Position numbers and translations under genes: made by a program. DNA of 7,272 nt from Chitinophaga pinensis (lineage in GTDB: Bacteria; Bacteroidota; Bacteroidia; Flavobacteriales_D; Crocinitomicaceae), in assembly GCA_945870115.1 (NCBI GenBank), contig CAMBRH010000175.1, positions 1 through 7,272 of the forward strand. Reading direction: 5' to 3'. The notes under the pieces were generated by a model. The model did not search any database. It was not told the origin of the DNA and worked only from the letters and a program-made list of their open reading frames with translations. Below, in pieces: positions 1 through 6,277 of this stretch. Positions within the stretch are counted from its first letter, which is position 1. Every line of letters starts with the position of its first letter.

Positions 1-633
1 GATATTGAATTTCCTAGAGTACTTATTTCTTGGGAAATAATCTTAATCATGGCAGGATTTGTTTCCCTTGTGAAACACAATTTCAAGAAAACCTTTGGCT
101 ATGTTTTAATTGTCGTTGGTGGATTATTTATGATAAATGATTTTTATCCATACACAATTCAAACTCGATTTATTTGGCCAGTTTTGATAATTCTTTTGGG
201 AATTTCAATATTTATTAAAGCGGCAACTCGAAGTAAAAAAAAAAATTCTTGTGCAACGAATTTTAATGAAAATCCAATAATTCTTGAAAGCGATGATTAC
301 ATTGTTTCGTCAGCAGTTTTCTCTGGAGTTACAAGAAATGTGGTTTCAAAAAACTTTAAAGGTGGAAATGTTTCGTCTGTTTTCGGTGGAACAGAGTTGA
401 ATTTTACCAATTCAGACATTGAGTCAAAAGCAATTATTGATGTGTCTTGCGTTTTTGGTGGAGTAACGATAATTGTTCCTTCAAATTGGAAAGTGCAATC
501 TGAAATGTCTACCGTGTTTGGGGGAGTTGATGACAAACGTCAACTTTCTCTTTTGCAAGAAGATGAAAATAAATTGCTAATTTTGAGAGGCGATTGTGTT
601 TTTGGCGGAGTTGAAATTTCCTCTTACAAATAA
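1..633 (+). CDS. LiaF-like membrane protein with VFGG repeats (5' partial)
   Basis: The reading frame is open from base 1, and the residues before the first ATG (position 49) already look like the family's membrane region, so the gene begins upstream; 210 codons are visible. Counting from base 1, hydrophobic segments lie at about residues 7-24, 34-46 and 57-75. The first and third share a pattern (W, aliphatic stretch, G), as in LiaI/LiaF-type transmembrane domains. A Lys-rich linker follows (78-82), then a soluble C-terminal half with five VF(G/S)G motifs spaced 21-28 residues apart, typical of the LiaF C-terminal / cell-wall-active antibiotic response domain, probably a beta-solenoid. In Firmicutes, LiaF is a membrane inhibitor of the LiaS kinase. 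The sensor kinase gene starts 27 bases downstream, so an accessory role for that kinase is a reasonable inference but is not shown. It could instead be a membrane protein of unknown role. Confidence 0.85.
   Translation, partial: DIEFPRVLISWEIILIMAGFVSLVKHNFKKTFGYVLIVVGGLFMINDFYPYTIQTRFIWPVLIILLGISIFIKAATRSKKKNSCATNFNENPIILESDDYIVSSAVFSGVTRNVVSKNFKGGNVSSVFGGTELNFTNSDIESKAIIDVSCVFGGVTIIVPSNWKVQSEMSTVFGGVDDKRQLSLLQEDENKLLILRGDCVFGGVEISSYK
235..245 (+). other. 11-A homopolymer run inside the LiaF-like gene
   Basis: Eleven consecutive A residues encode the Lys-rich linker (SKKKN) between the membrane part and the VFGG-repeat part of the protein. Adding one A would lead to a stop at 264-266 and losing one A would lead to a stop at 278-280, so either slip would yield a membrane-only product. 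The run itself is directly visible. Any slippage or phase variation is inference, and the run could simply reflect AT-rich Lys codons. Confidence 0.5.
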
Positions 634-660
634 ATACATTTGCTTATTTCTTCAAAATTT

Positions 661-1752
661 ATGTCAAATTCAAGTTTATTCGAACTAAAAAATTTTCTTA
701 TCAAAAGGCGTTTAAGTGTAATCTTAATCGCTTTTTTGTTGTTGACATTTATTTATGGAGTAAGTCTAAAATGTTATAATTTCTCAATAGAAATAATTAT
801 TTTTGAATGTTTGACATTTTTGGTTTTACACCTTTTATTTACCTTAATTTTAAATCGAATTCACAAGTTTTACCATTCAAAATCAGCCATTTCGGTTGTG
901 CATTTGAGTACCATTTTTATCTTTTTAGGATTTTACTTATTTGTGAATTTTCAGTATGCTGATTTACTTTTTGTTTTTGACAAAAAATATGAATTCTTCG
1001 TTGAAAATAGTTATGTTTTGAAAGGTTTAATCTCTTTTTTAATTCTATTAGCCATCATTAATCAATTTTGGATAGACAAACATTTACTTGAACTTGACAA
1101 ACGAAATCAACAATTTTTAGAACACGAAAAACGTTTGATTCAAGTTGAATTAATCAATTTAAAACAACAATTTCAACCACATTTTTTGTTCAATTCTTTG
1201 AATTCTATTTCAGCTTTAGTAGGCTCAGAACCAAAAGAAGCGAGAAGAATGATTTTACTGTTGTCAGATTTTTTAAGACAATCCATTCGCAGTAAAGAAT
1301 CAGAATTTGAAAAACTTGAAGATGAATTGACTTATTTAAAATTATACTTGGAAATTGAGAAAGTGCGTTTTGGACATCGCTTAAATGTTGTTTTTGATTT
1401 AGAAGAAGAATTAATTGATTTTAAAATTCCAAGTCAAATAATGCAACCTTTAGTTGAAAACGCCATTAAATTCGGACTTTATGGAAATGTTGGAGAATTG
1501 ACAATTGAAGTGAAAATTTCCAAAGCAGAAAAAAATCAAGAATCAGCAAATCCTTCTGAATTAATCATTGAAATTAAAAATCCTTTTGATTCAACTCAAA
1601 AAAACCAATTAAAAGGAACAGGTTTTGGTCTAAAATCAGTGGAGCAAAAACTAAATTTTCTATTCAAAAGAAGTGATTTATTGAAAATAGAAACCATAGA
1701 AAATTCTGATCAAAGTGAATTTAATTTAAAACTTATTATTCCTCAAATTTAA
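661..1752 (+). CDS. LytS/YehU-type sensor histidine kinase
   Basis: Membrane histidine kinase of the His_kinase (PF06580-type) family, expected to autophosphorylate and pass phosphate to the LytTR regulator encoded 5 bases downstream. From the ATG at 661 (363 residues) there are four hydrophobic segments at about 18-36, 43-64, 78-97 and 119-137, then a charged, probably coiled-coil stretch (138-168). The phosphoacceptor motif QPHFLFNSLNSI follows with His174, then an N-box-like QPLVENAIKFG (Asn267) and a G-box GTGFGL (319-324). No extracytoplasmic sensor domain or PAS/GAF domain is visible, so sensing probably involves the membrane segments or a partner such as the LiaF-like protein upstream. 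The frame also opens with a TTG at 640, only 6 bases after the previous stop. I prefer the ATG at 661 because it still precedes the first membrane helix and TTG starts are rare in this group. The kinase call is firm; the signal is unknown. Confidence 0.95.
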   Translation: MSNSSLFELKNFLIKRRLSVILIAFLLLTFIYGVSLKCYNFSIEIIIFECLTFLVLHLLFTLILNRIHKFYHSKSAISVVHLSTIFIFLGFYLFVNFQYADLLFVFDKKYEFFVENSYVLKGLISFLILLAIINQFWIDKHLLELDKRNQQFLEHEKRLIQVELINLKQQFQPHFLFNSLNSISALVGSEPKEARRMILLLSDFLRQSIRSKESEFEKLEDELTYLKLYLEIEKVRFGHRLNVVFDLEEELIDFKIPSQIMQPLVENAIKFGLYGNVGELTIEVKISKAEKNQESANPSELIIEIKNPFDSTQKNQLKGTGFGLKSVEQKLNFLFKRSDLLKIETIENSDQSEFNLKLIIPQI

Positions 1753-1757
1753 CTTTT

Positions 1758-2513
1758 ATGACTACTAAAAAAGTAATAATAATCGACGATGAACCTTTGG
1801 CAAGAATGCTTGTGAAGGAATATTTAGCTGAAATTAATTCACCAGATTTTCCAATTGAAATTGTTGCTGAATGTAACGATGGTTTTGAAGGAGCAAAAAA
1901 AATTCATGAATTAAAACCAGATTTAATTTTCTTAGACATTCAAATGCCAAAAATTAATGGTTTTGAGATGTTAGAAATCATTTCGCACAATCCAAAAGTG
2001 ATTTTCACAACAGCTTTTGATGAATATGCTTTGAAGGCTTTTGAAACTAATGCCCTGGATTATTTACTAAAACCGTTTTCACAAGATCGATTTGATTTGG
2101 CAATTCACAAATGGAAAAATTCACTGCAAACAAATTCAGATGAAATTCAATTAATAAATAACATTTCACATAAACACAGTGAAGAAGCAAATCGGATTGT
2201 TGTAAAAGAAGGTTCAGAAATTCAAATCATTCCCGTTCAAGATGTTGATTTTATTGAGGCTTATGATGATTATGTGAAAATATACACGAGAGATAAATAC
2301 CATTTAAAAAAGAAAACCTTAAGCTATTATGAATCAAATTTGGATTCAAAAAACTTTATTCGAATTCACAGATCGTTTATTTTAAATGTTTCAAAGCTGA
2401 CAAAAATTGAAAGTTTTGAAAAAAATTCTTACATCGCCATTTTGAGTTCGGGAAAAAGAATTCCAATTAGCAGAACAATGTATCCGATTTTGAAGGAGAA
2501 ATTGGGGATATAG
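1758..2513 (+). CDS. LytTR-family response regulator
   Basis: Two-domain, 251-residue response regulator of the LytR/AlgR class. The N-terminal receiver domain (about 4-120) shows the acidic pair Asp10/Asp11, phosphoacceptor Asp60 in LDIQMP, Thr84/Thr85 in FTTAF and Lys105 in the LKPF motif. A linker follows, and then a LytTR DNA-binding domain (about 147-251) with recognisable VDFIEAYDDYVKIY and FIRIHRSFILN blocks. Its start is 5 bases after the kinase stop, so the two are almost certainly co-transcribed and form a cognate pair. In this class the phosphorylated regulator binds direct-repeat sites in promoters. I could not identify a target site in the window. The upstream LiaF-like gene is a plausible member of the operon and may be an autoregulated target, which is inference only. 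Length and all key residues are normal. Confidence 0.97.
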   Translation: MTTKKVIIIDDEPLARMLVKEYLAEINSPDFPIEIVAECNDGFEGAKKIHELKPDLIFLDIQMPKINGFEMLEIISHNPKVIFTTAFDEYALKAFETNALDYLLKPFSQDRFDLAIHKWKNSLQTNSDEIQLINNISHKHSEEANRIVVKEGSEIQIIPVQDVDFIEAYDDYVKIYTRDKYHLKKKTLSYYESNLDSKNFIRIHRSFILNVSKLTKIESFEKNSYIAILSSGKRIPISRTMYPILKEKLGI

Positions 2514-2523
2514 GTTCAGGAAA

Positions 2524-2616
2524 TTAGACATAAGACGATAGACAAAAGACAGATTTTAAATTCTGAAACTAAAATCTTTTATCTAAATAAAAATCAGTCT
2601 TTTATCTTATGTCTAA
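2524..2616. repeat. Imperfect inverted repeat built of AGAC heptads
   Basis: The left arm carries AGAC at 2526, 2533, 2540 and 2547, an exact 7-base period. The right arm carries the complementary GTCT/ATCT at 2597, 2604 and 2611, again at 7 bases. The outer 12 bases, TTAGACATAAGA (2524-2535), pair perfectly with 2605-2616. Further inward the arms still match once a single 7-base unit is skipped on the left. Extra ATCT units at 2574 and 2581 lie in the loop. The element fills the gap between two convergent genes (stops at 2513 and 2635), so it might act as a bidirectional terminator. The loop is long, though, and no T-tract is present, so a dispersed intergenic repeat is at least as likely. 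Confidence 0.75.
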
Positions 2617-2634
2617 AAATCTTAAGTTTCTCAA

Positions 2635-3216
2635 TCATCCGTGAATCGTTTCCTCTTTTCCGTAGCGAGAAATCACTTCAGACTCAAAAGTTAGCCATTC
2701 ATTCCAACGTTTATTGACATCTACTTTTTCGGCATATTTTCTTGCAAAACCAATAAAAGTAGTGTAATGTCCTGCTTCACTTACCATTAAATCGTAGTAA
2801 AATTTAGATAATTCTGGATCTGAAATTTTTTCTGAAAGTAATTTAAATCGTTCACAACTTCTTGCTTCAATCATTGCTGAAAATAACAAGCGATCAACTA
2901 AACGTTGTTGTTTACTTCCTCCAGTCATCATAAATTTGTACAATTCGTTGACGTAACTGTCTTTTCGCTCTGCGCCTAAAACCAAACCTCGTTTTTTGAT
3001 TAATTCATGAACCAATTGAAAATGTTCGATTTCTTCCTTTGCCAAAGCCAATAAGTCTGTTACTAATTCCTCATGTTCTGAATTATTAGCAATAATTGTG
3101 ATCGCATTTGTGGCAGCTTTTTGCTCGCACCAAGCGTGATCAGTCAAAATTTCCTCGATATTTGATTCAACAATATTTACCCATCTTGGGTCTGTGGCAA
3201 GTTTTAATCCTAACAT
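2635..3216 (-). CDS. miaE: tRNA-(ms2io6A37) hydroxylase MiaE
   Basis: Non-haem diiron monooxygenase that hydroxylates the isopentenyl group of 2-methylthio-N6-isopentenyladenosine at tRNA position 37, using O2, to give ms2io6A. The 193-residue protein shows the full ferritin-like ligand set: Glu31 (HAWCEQKAA), Glu62-x-x-His65 (EEIEHF), Glu117 (EARSCERF) and Glu147-x-x-His150 (SEAGHY). This two-fold E / ExxH pattern and the surrounding residues are characteristic of MiaE. The length is normal and the ATG at 3214-3216 gives the complete N-terminus. The gene converges with the LytTR regulator gene and lies 161 bases downstream of the GNAT gene on the same strand, with its own promoter-like site and a repeat in between, so it is probably a separate transcript. 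The substrate is made by MiaA and MiaB, whose genes are not in this window. Confidence 0.97.
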   Translation of the reverse strand: MLGLKLATDPRWVNIVESNIEEILTDHAWCEQKAATNAITIIANNSEHEELVTDLLALAKEEIEHFQLVHELIKKRGLVLGAERKDSYVNELYKFMMTGGSKQQRLVDRLLFSAMIEARSCERFKLLSEKISDPELSKFYYDLMVSEAGHYTTFIGFARKYAEKVDVNKRWNEWLTFESEVISRYGKEETIHG

Positions 3217-3231
3217 TAGTTTGTTTTTTTA

Positions 3232-3261
3232 CAAAGTTAATTAAAAACAAACGTTTACAAA
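3232..3261 (-). promoter_or_regulatory. Bacteroidota-type promoter for miaE
   Basis: On the minus strand, TTTG (3261-3258) is followed after 18 bases by TAACTTTG (3239-3232), matching the known TTTG...TAnnTTTG pattern of Bacteroidota housekeeping promoters. The -7 element ends 15 bases before the miaE ATG, giving a short leader of roughly 10 bases. AT-rich DNA makes chance matches common, but position and spacing fit well. Confidence 0.6.
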
Positions 3262-3282
3262 TAGAAGTTTTTTGAAAATTTG

Positions 3283-3350
3283 CCATATAAGGAATATAAG
3301 AAACATATAAGGATTTGCTGAACTTAAATGTCCTTATATTTCTTATATGG
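3283..3350. repeat. Imperfect inverted repeat of ATATAAG units
   Basis: CATATAAG-like units recur at 3284, 3294 (degenerate first base) and 3304, and their complement recurs in 3331-3350. The 18-base arm 3283-3300 pairs with 3333-3350 with one G-T position (3292/3341), which is a G-U wobble in plus-strand RNA. Alternatively, 3305-3313 pairs with 3331-3339 around a 17-base loop. The element lies 3' of the GNAT gene and just upstream of the miaE promoter, both on the minus strand. It is not followed by a clear T-tract on either strand, so I read it as a dispersed intergenic element and not as a classical terminator. An effect on mRNA ends is possible. Confidence 0.75.
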
Positions 3351-3377
3351 TAAAAAATTACTCTAACGTTTCTAATC

Positions 3378-3983
3378 TTATTTCTCAAAAACAACAATCA
3401 CCGCTTCTGGCAAATCTTTATAATAAAACGCCTCTGAGTTTTCAGCAATTTTAAATCCAAATTTGCGATAATAACGCGCTAAATTTTTTGTACACAAACC
3501 AAATCCCATTTTAAAATCTTGTTCTTCTTTTAAATAGATTATCAAGGAAGAAATCAAACCATCAAGCACAATTCCTGAGTTTCTATAGTCTTTTGAGATA
3601 GCTAGTTTTCCAACTTCACCAATTTTTTCTCCTTTGAAACTTTGCAAAAAATCTGAAATCCATATTTTGTCTGGATAATATATTTGGAAAGGGAATTTTT
3701 CAGAAATTTCTGGAAGATAAATTTTATTTTCTATAATTAATTCTTCCACCCAAGTGGTAAAAATGGTTTTAGAATCACAAATAATTCGAATGTAAGCAAT
3801 CGGTTTTTTATTTTCAAATGCACCAAAATGCAAAGCGTTCAAATCAAAATTATTGATTTCAAAATCTAAATCACTTGAAACCATTTTGTTTAAATCCTCA
3901 TCTTCAGAATAAATTTTATGACGCAAGCGAAAAAGGTTTTCCAACTCAGTTTTCGATTTCGCTTCTCGGTAAATAATATTCAT
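3378..3983 (-). CDS. GNAT-fold acyltransferase, LuxI/FeeM-like N-terminus
   Basis: A 201-residue protein with an acyl/acetyltransferase fold. The C-terminal half has the GNAT core: EVGKLAISKDYRNSGI (about 123-138) matches the beta4 strand and acyl-CoA-binding loop, followed by a helix and a late ARYYRKFGFK segment (near 170-180) typical of the family. The N-terminal half has LFRLRHKIYSEDEDLN (17-32), a Trp at 78, and D-x-N-ALHFGAFENKKPIAYIRI (47-67). This order recalls acyl-homoserine-lactone synthases and FeeM-type N-acyl amino acid synthases, which are GNAT relatives using acyl-carrier-protein substrates. The substrate cannot be read from sequence, so a plain N-acetyltransferase is equally acceptable. 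The gene is divergent from the thioredoxin-domain gene and upstream of miaE on the same strand. The ATG at 3981-3983 is the natural start, 7 bases after a promoter -7 match. Confidence 0.8.
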   Translation of the reverse strand: MNIIYREAKSKTELENLFRLRHKIYSEDEDLNKMVSSDLDFEINNFDLNALHFGAFENKKPIAYIRIICDSKTIFTTWVEELIIENKIYLPEISEKFPFQIYYPDKIWISDFLQSFKGEKIGEVGKLAISKDYRNSGIVLDGLISSLIIYLKEEQDFKMGFGLCTKNLARYYRKFGFKIAENSEAFYYKDLPEAVIVVFEK

Positions 3984-3990
3984 TTCAAAA

Positions 3991-3998
3991 CAAATATA
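3991..3998 (-). promoter_or_regulatory. Possible -7 element for the GNAT gene
   Basis: TATATTTG on the minus strand (3998-3991) fits TAnnTTTG and ends 7 bases before the GNAT ATG. No good TTTG was seen at the expected distance upstream, only a weak TTTA. If real, the transcript would have almost no leader. Confidence 0.4.
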
Positions 3999-4039
3999 GC
4001 AAGAGTTTATTTATAAAGTTCTCCTTTTTCGTTATTTTT

Positions 4040-4085
4040 AGTAACATATTTGTCATTTACATGAGTAAACTCCAAAAATGTTACT
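4040..4085. repeat. Short inverted repeat in the divergent intergenic region
   Basis: AGTAACAT (4040-4047) and ATGTTACT (4078-4085) are perfect 8-base complements separated by 30 bases. Flanking T-rich and A-rich runs extend the symmetry imperfectly. It lies between the divergent GNAT and thioredoxin-domain genes, where a regulator could bind. Nothing identifies such a regulator, and an 8-base match can arise by chance in AT-rich DNA. The rest of the 198-base gap (3984-4181) holds only the promoter matches listed separately. Confidence 0.35.
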
Positions 4086-4131
4086 TCAAAAAATGCCTAA
4101 AAGGAAAAATTTCTAAACAAACTCTGAATCT

Positions 4132-4165
4132 TTTGTACGACGCTTGAGTGATTTTTTTAATTTTG
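4132..4165 (+). promoter_or_regulatory. Bacteroidota-type promoter for the thioredoxin-domain gene
   Basis: TTTG (4132-4135), a 22-base spacer and TAATTTTG (4158-4165) match the TTTG...TAnnTTTG pattern. The -7 element ends 16 bases before the ATG at 4182, implying a leader of about 10 bases. There is no Shine-Dalgarno-like sequence, as usual for this group. Confidence 0.55.
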
Positions 4166-4181
4166 TAAGAAATCTCAAGCA

Positions 4182-6200
4182 ATGCACAAATTCACCAACG
4201 ATTTAGTAAAGGAAACGAGTCCATATTTATTGCAGCACGCACACAATCCAGTAAATTGGTTGCCTTGGTCTGAAGATGCTTTCAAAAAAGCCGAAGAGGA
4301 AGGAAAACTTGTATTGGTAAGTATCGGTTATTCTGCTTGTCATTGGTGCCACGTTATGGAACATGAATCTTTTGAAGATGAGGAAGTTGCAACTTGGATG
4401 AACCGTTATTTTGTGTGTATAAAAGTGGATCGTGAAGAGCGACCAGATGTAGATCAAGTTTACATGACTGCTGTTCAATTAATGACACAAAGAGGAGGTT
4501 GGCCATTAAATTGCTTCACTTTGCCAAACGGAAAACCAATTTATGGTGGAACTTATTTTCAAAAAGATCAATGGATTCAAATTCTTAAAAGCCTAGAGCA
4601 TACTTACAAAAATAAAAAAGCAGAAGTTCTAGAATATGCCGAAAAACTTACTGAAGGTGTAAACCAAAGTGAAGTTTTTAGCGTTGCCAAAGCGATTGAA
4701 CCTTTTTCAACAGAAAAATTAGATGAATTAATACTTCGTTGGTCACATATTTTTGATTCACGAGAAGGCGGAAATAACCGCGCGCCAAAATTTCCATTGC
4801 CAAATAATTATGAATTTTTATTGCGTTTTGCTGTTACAAATAAAAATGAAAAAATATTAAATCATGTTTATTTGACTTTAGATAAAATGGCATTTGGAGG
4901 AATTTTTGATCAAGTTGGAGGAGGATTTTCTCGCTATTCGGTCGATGTTTTATGGAAAGTTCCTCATTTTGAAAAAATGCTTTATGACAATGCGCAATTG
5001 GTAAGTTTGTATTCAAAAGCATACCAATATTCTAAAAATGAAACGTATAAGCAAATTGTTATTCAAACTTTAGCTTGGACAGAGAGAGAAATGACAAACG
5101 AAATTGGCGCTTTTTACAGTGCTTTAGATGCAGACTCTGAAGGGGTAGAAGGGAAATTTTATGTTTGGACAGAAAAAGAGTTGAAAAATTTGTTGGAAGA
5201 AGATTATTCTTGGATAAAAGAATACTACAACGTAAATCAATTAGGACATTGGGAGGAAGGAAATTATATTTTAATGAAAACTTCTCATGACAAAGATTTT
5301 GCAAAAAAAATGAAACTTTCTGAGGAAGAATTTTCTCTAAAAATCGCAAAAATAAATCAAATATTACTACACGAAAGAAGTTTACGCATACGTCCAGGAT
5401 TAGATAACAAATGTTTAACTTCATGGAATGCTATGCAACTGAAAGGATATGTTGATGCTTATTTAGCGTTTAATGATGAAACGTATTTGTTGGCTGCACT
5501 TAAAAATGCACGTTGGATTTTAAAACATCAATTGAAAGAAGACGGAACACTTTTTCATAATTTTAACGGTGGAAAAAGTTCAATAAATGGTTTTTTAGAA
5601 GACTACGTACATATAATTGCAGCATTTATTTCACTGTACCAAGCAACTTTTGATGAAGATTGGCTTTTAAAGGCAAAAGATTTAACAGAAACCACAATCA
5701 AATTATTTCAAGATAAGGAAAGTTTGATGTTTTATTTCACAGATGAAAACTCAGAATTAATTGCAAGAAAGATGGACGTAAACGATAACGTTCTTCCTGC
5801 GACGAATAGTGTGATGTGCAAAAATATGTTTGAAATTGGAACTTATTTTCAAGACGAAAATCTTATAAATTATGCAAAGCAGATGCTGATGAATGTATAT
5901 GACGGAATGGAAAATTATGGTTCTGGATATTCAAATTGGGCTTTGTGTTTGATGAATTTTACTTCGCCTTTTTCAGAAATTTGTATCACAGGAAACAATT
6001 GGAAAGAAAATATATTGAAAATAAACGAAAACTACCTTCCAAATACTCTTTTTTCAGGAGGAAATAAAAGCAATTTACCAAGTTTAAAAGGGAAGGATTT
6101 AAGCAAAGATTTGTTTTTCATTTGCGAAAATAAAACCTGTTCCCTTCCAAATGACAATTTAGAGGAGTTTGCAAAGTCTATAAATTTTCAGACTTTATAA
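4182..6200 (+). CDS. Thioredoxin-domain protein, YyaL/SPATA20 (DUF255) family
   Basis: Full-length 672-residue member of the YyaL/SPATA20 family. The N-terminal thioredoxin-like domain carries the family signature SPYLLQHAHNPVNW (13-26), the redox motif CHWC (53-56), DREERPDVD (83-91) and GGWPLN (105-110). The rest is an (alpha/alpha)6-barrel domain resembling N-acylglucosamine 2-epimerases and glycoside hydrolases. It includes a FDQVGGGFSRYSVD...PHFEKMLYDNAQL block (about 240-270), an ALDADSEGVEGKFYVW block and RPGLDNKCLTSWNA (404-417). The protein ends with the usual FFICENKTCSLP-type segment. No signal peptide is present, so it is probably cytoplasmic. Both catalytic-type cysteines are kept, but the biochemical role of the family is not settled; a disulfide reductase or sugar-related function is often suggested. 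It is a single gene with its own promoter match, so the neighbours give no functional hint. Confidence 0.96.
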   Translation: MHKFTNDLVKETSPYLLQHAHNPVNWLPWSEDAFKKAEEEGKLVLVSIGYSACHWCHVMEHESFEDEEVATWMNRYFVCIKVDREERPDVDQVYMTAVQLMTQRGGWPLNCFTLPNGKPIYGGTYFQKDQWIQILKSLEHTYKNKKAEVLEYAEKLTEGVNQSEVFSVAKAIEPFSTEKLDELILRWSHIFDSREGGNNRAPKFPLPNNYEFLLRFAVTNKNEKILNHVYLTLDKMAFGGIFDQVGGGFSRYSVDVLWKVPHFEKMLYDNAQLVSLYSKAYQYSKNETYKQIVIQTLAWTEREMTNEIGAFYSALDADSEGVEGKFYVWTEKELKNLLEEDYSWIKEYYNVNQLGHWEEGNYILMKTSHDKDFAKKMKLSEEEFSLKIAKINQILLHERSLRIRPGLDNKCLTSWNAMQLKGYVDAYLAFNDETYLLAALKNARWILKHQLKEDGTLFHNFNGGKSSINGFLEDYVHIIAAFISLYQATFDEDWLLKAKDLTETTIKLFQDKESLMFYFTDENSELIARKMDVNDNVLPATNSVMCKNMFEIGTYFQDENLINYAKQMLMNVYDGMENYGSGYSNWALCLMNFTSPFSEICITGNNWKENILKINENYLPNTLFSGGNKSNLPSLKGKDLSKDLFFICENKTCSLPNDNLEEFAKSINFQTL

Positions 6201-6240
6201 TTTTTATTTGAGATTTTTTGTGAAATTTTTTAATTAGAAC

Positions 6241-6273
6241 TTTGCATAAGCTAAGTTTTTAATGTTATTTTTG
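6241..6273 (+). promoter_or_regulatory. Bacteroidota-type promoter for the small acidic protein gene
   Basis: TTTG (6241-6244), 21 bases, then TATTTTTG (6266-6273) fits the consensus. The -7 element ends only 4 bases before the ATG at 6278, so transcription would start at or about the start codon, implying a leaderless mRNA if both calls hold. Confidence 0.5.
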
Positions 6274-6277
6274 TGAC

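Noticed and set aside
297..536. Minus-strand open frame opposite the VFGG repeats
   Set aside because: It is the shadow of a repetitive coding region; its regular Pro-rich pattern mirrors the GG codons on the plus strand.
2514..3377. CRISPR-like array suggested by short periodic repeats near miaE
   Set aside because: The periods are 7-11 bases with no unique spacers of CRISPR length, and no cas genes are present.
3167..3397. Minus-strand open frame through the ATATAAG repeat
   Set aside because: It overlaps the ends of both miaE and the GNAT gene and mostly translates the intergenic repeat and promoter.
4061..4147. A 28-codon open frame (MSKLQKCYFKKC...) between the divergent genes
   Set aside because: It is short and Lys-rich as expected by chance in AT-rich DNA, has only a one-mismatch promoter-like site, and overlaps the likely -33 element of the thioredoxin-domain gene. 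I see no family resemblance.
5059..5424. 121-codon minus-strand open frame inside the thioredoxin-domain gene
   Set aside because: It lies wholly antisense to a well-conserved gene, has low-complexity Leu/Phe/Lys composition and no recognisable domain.
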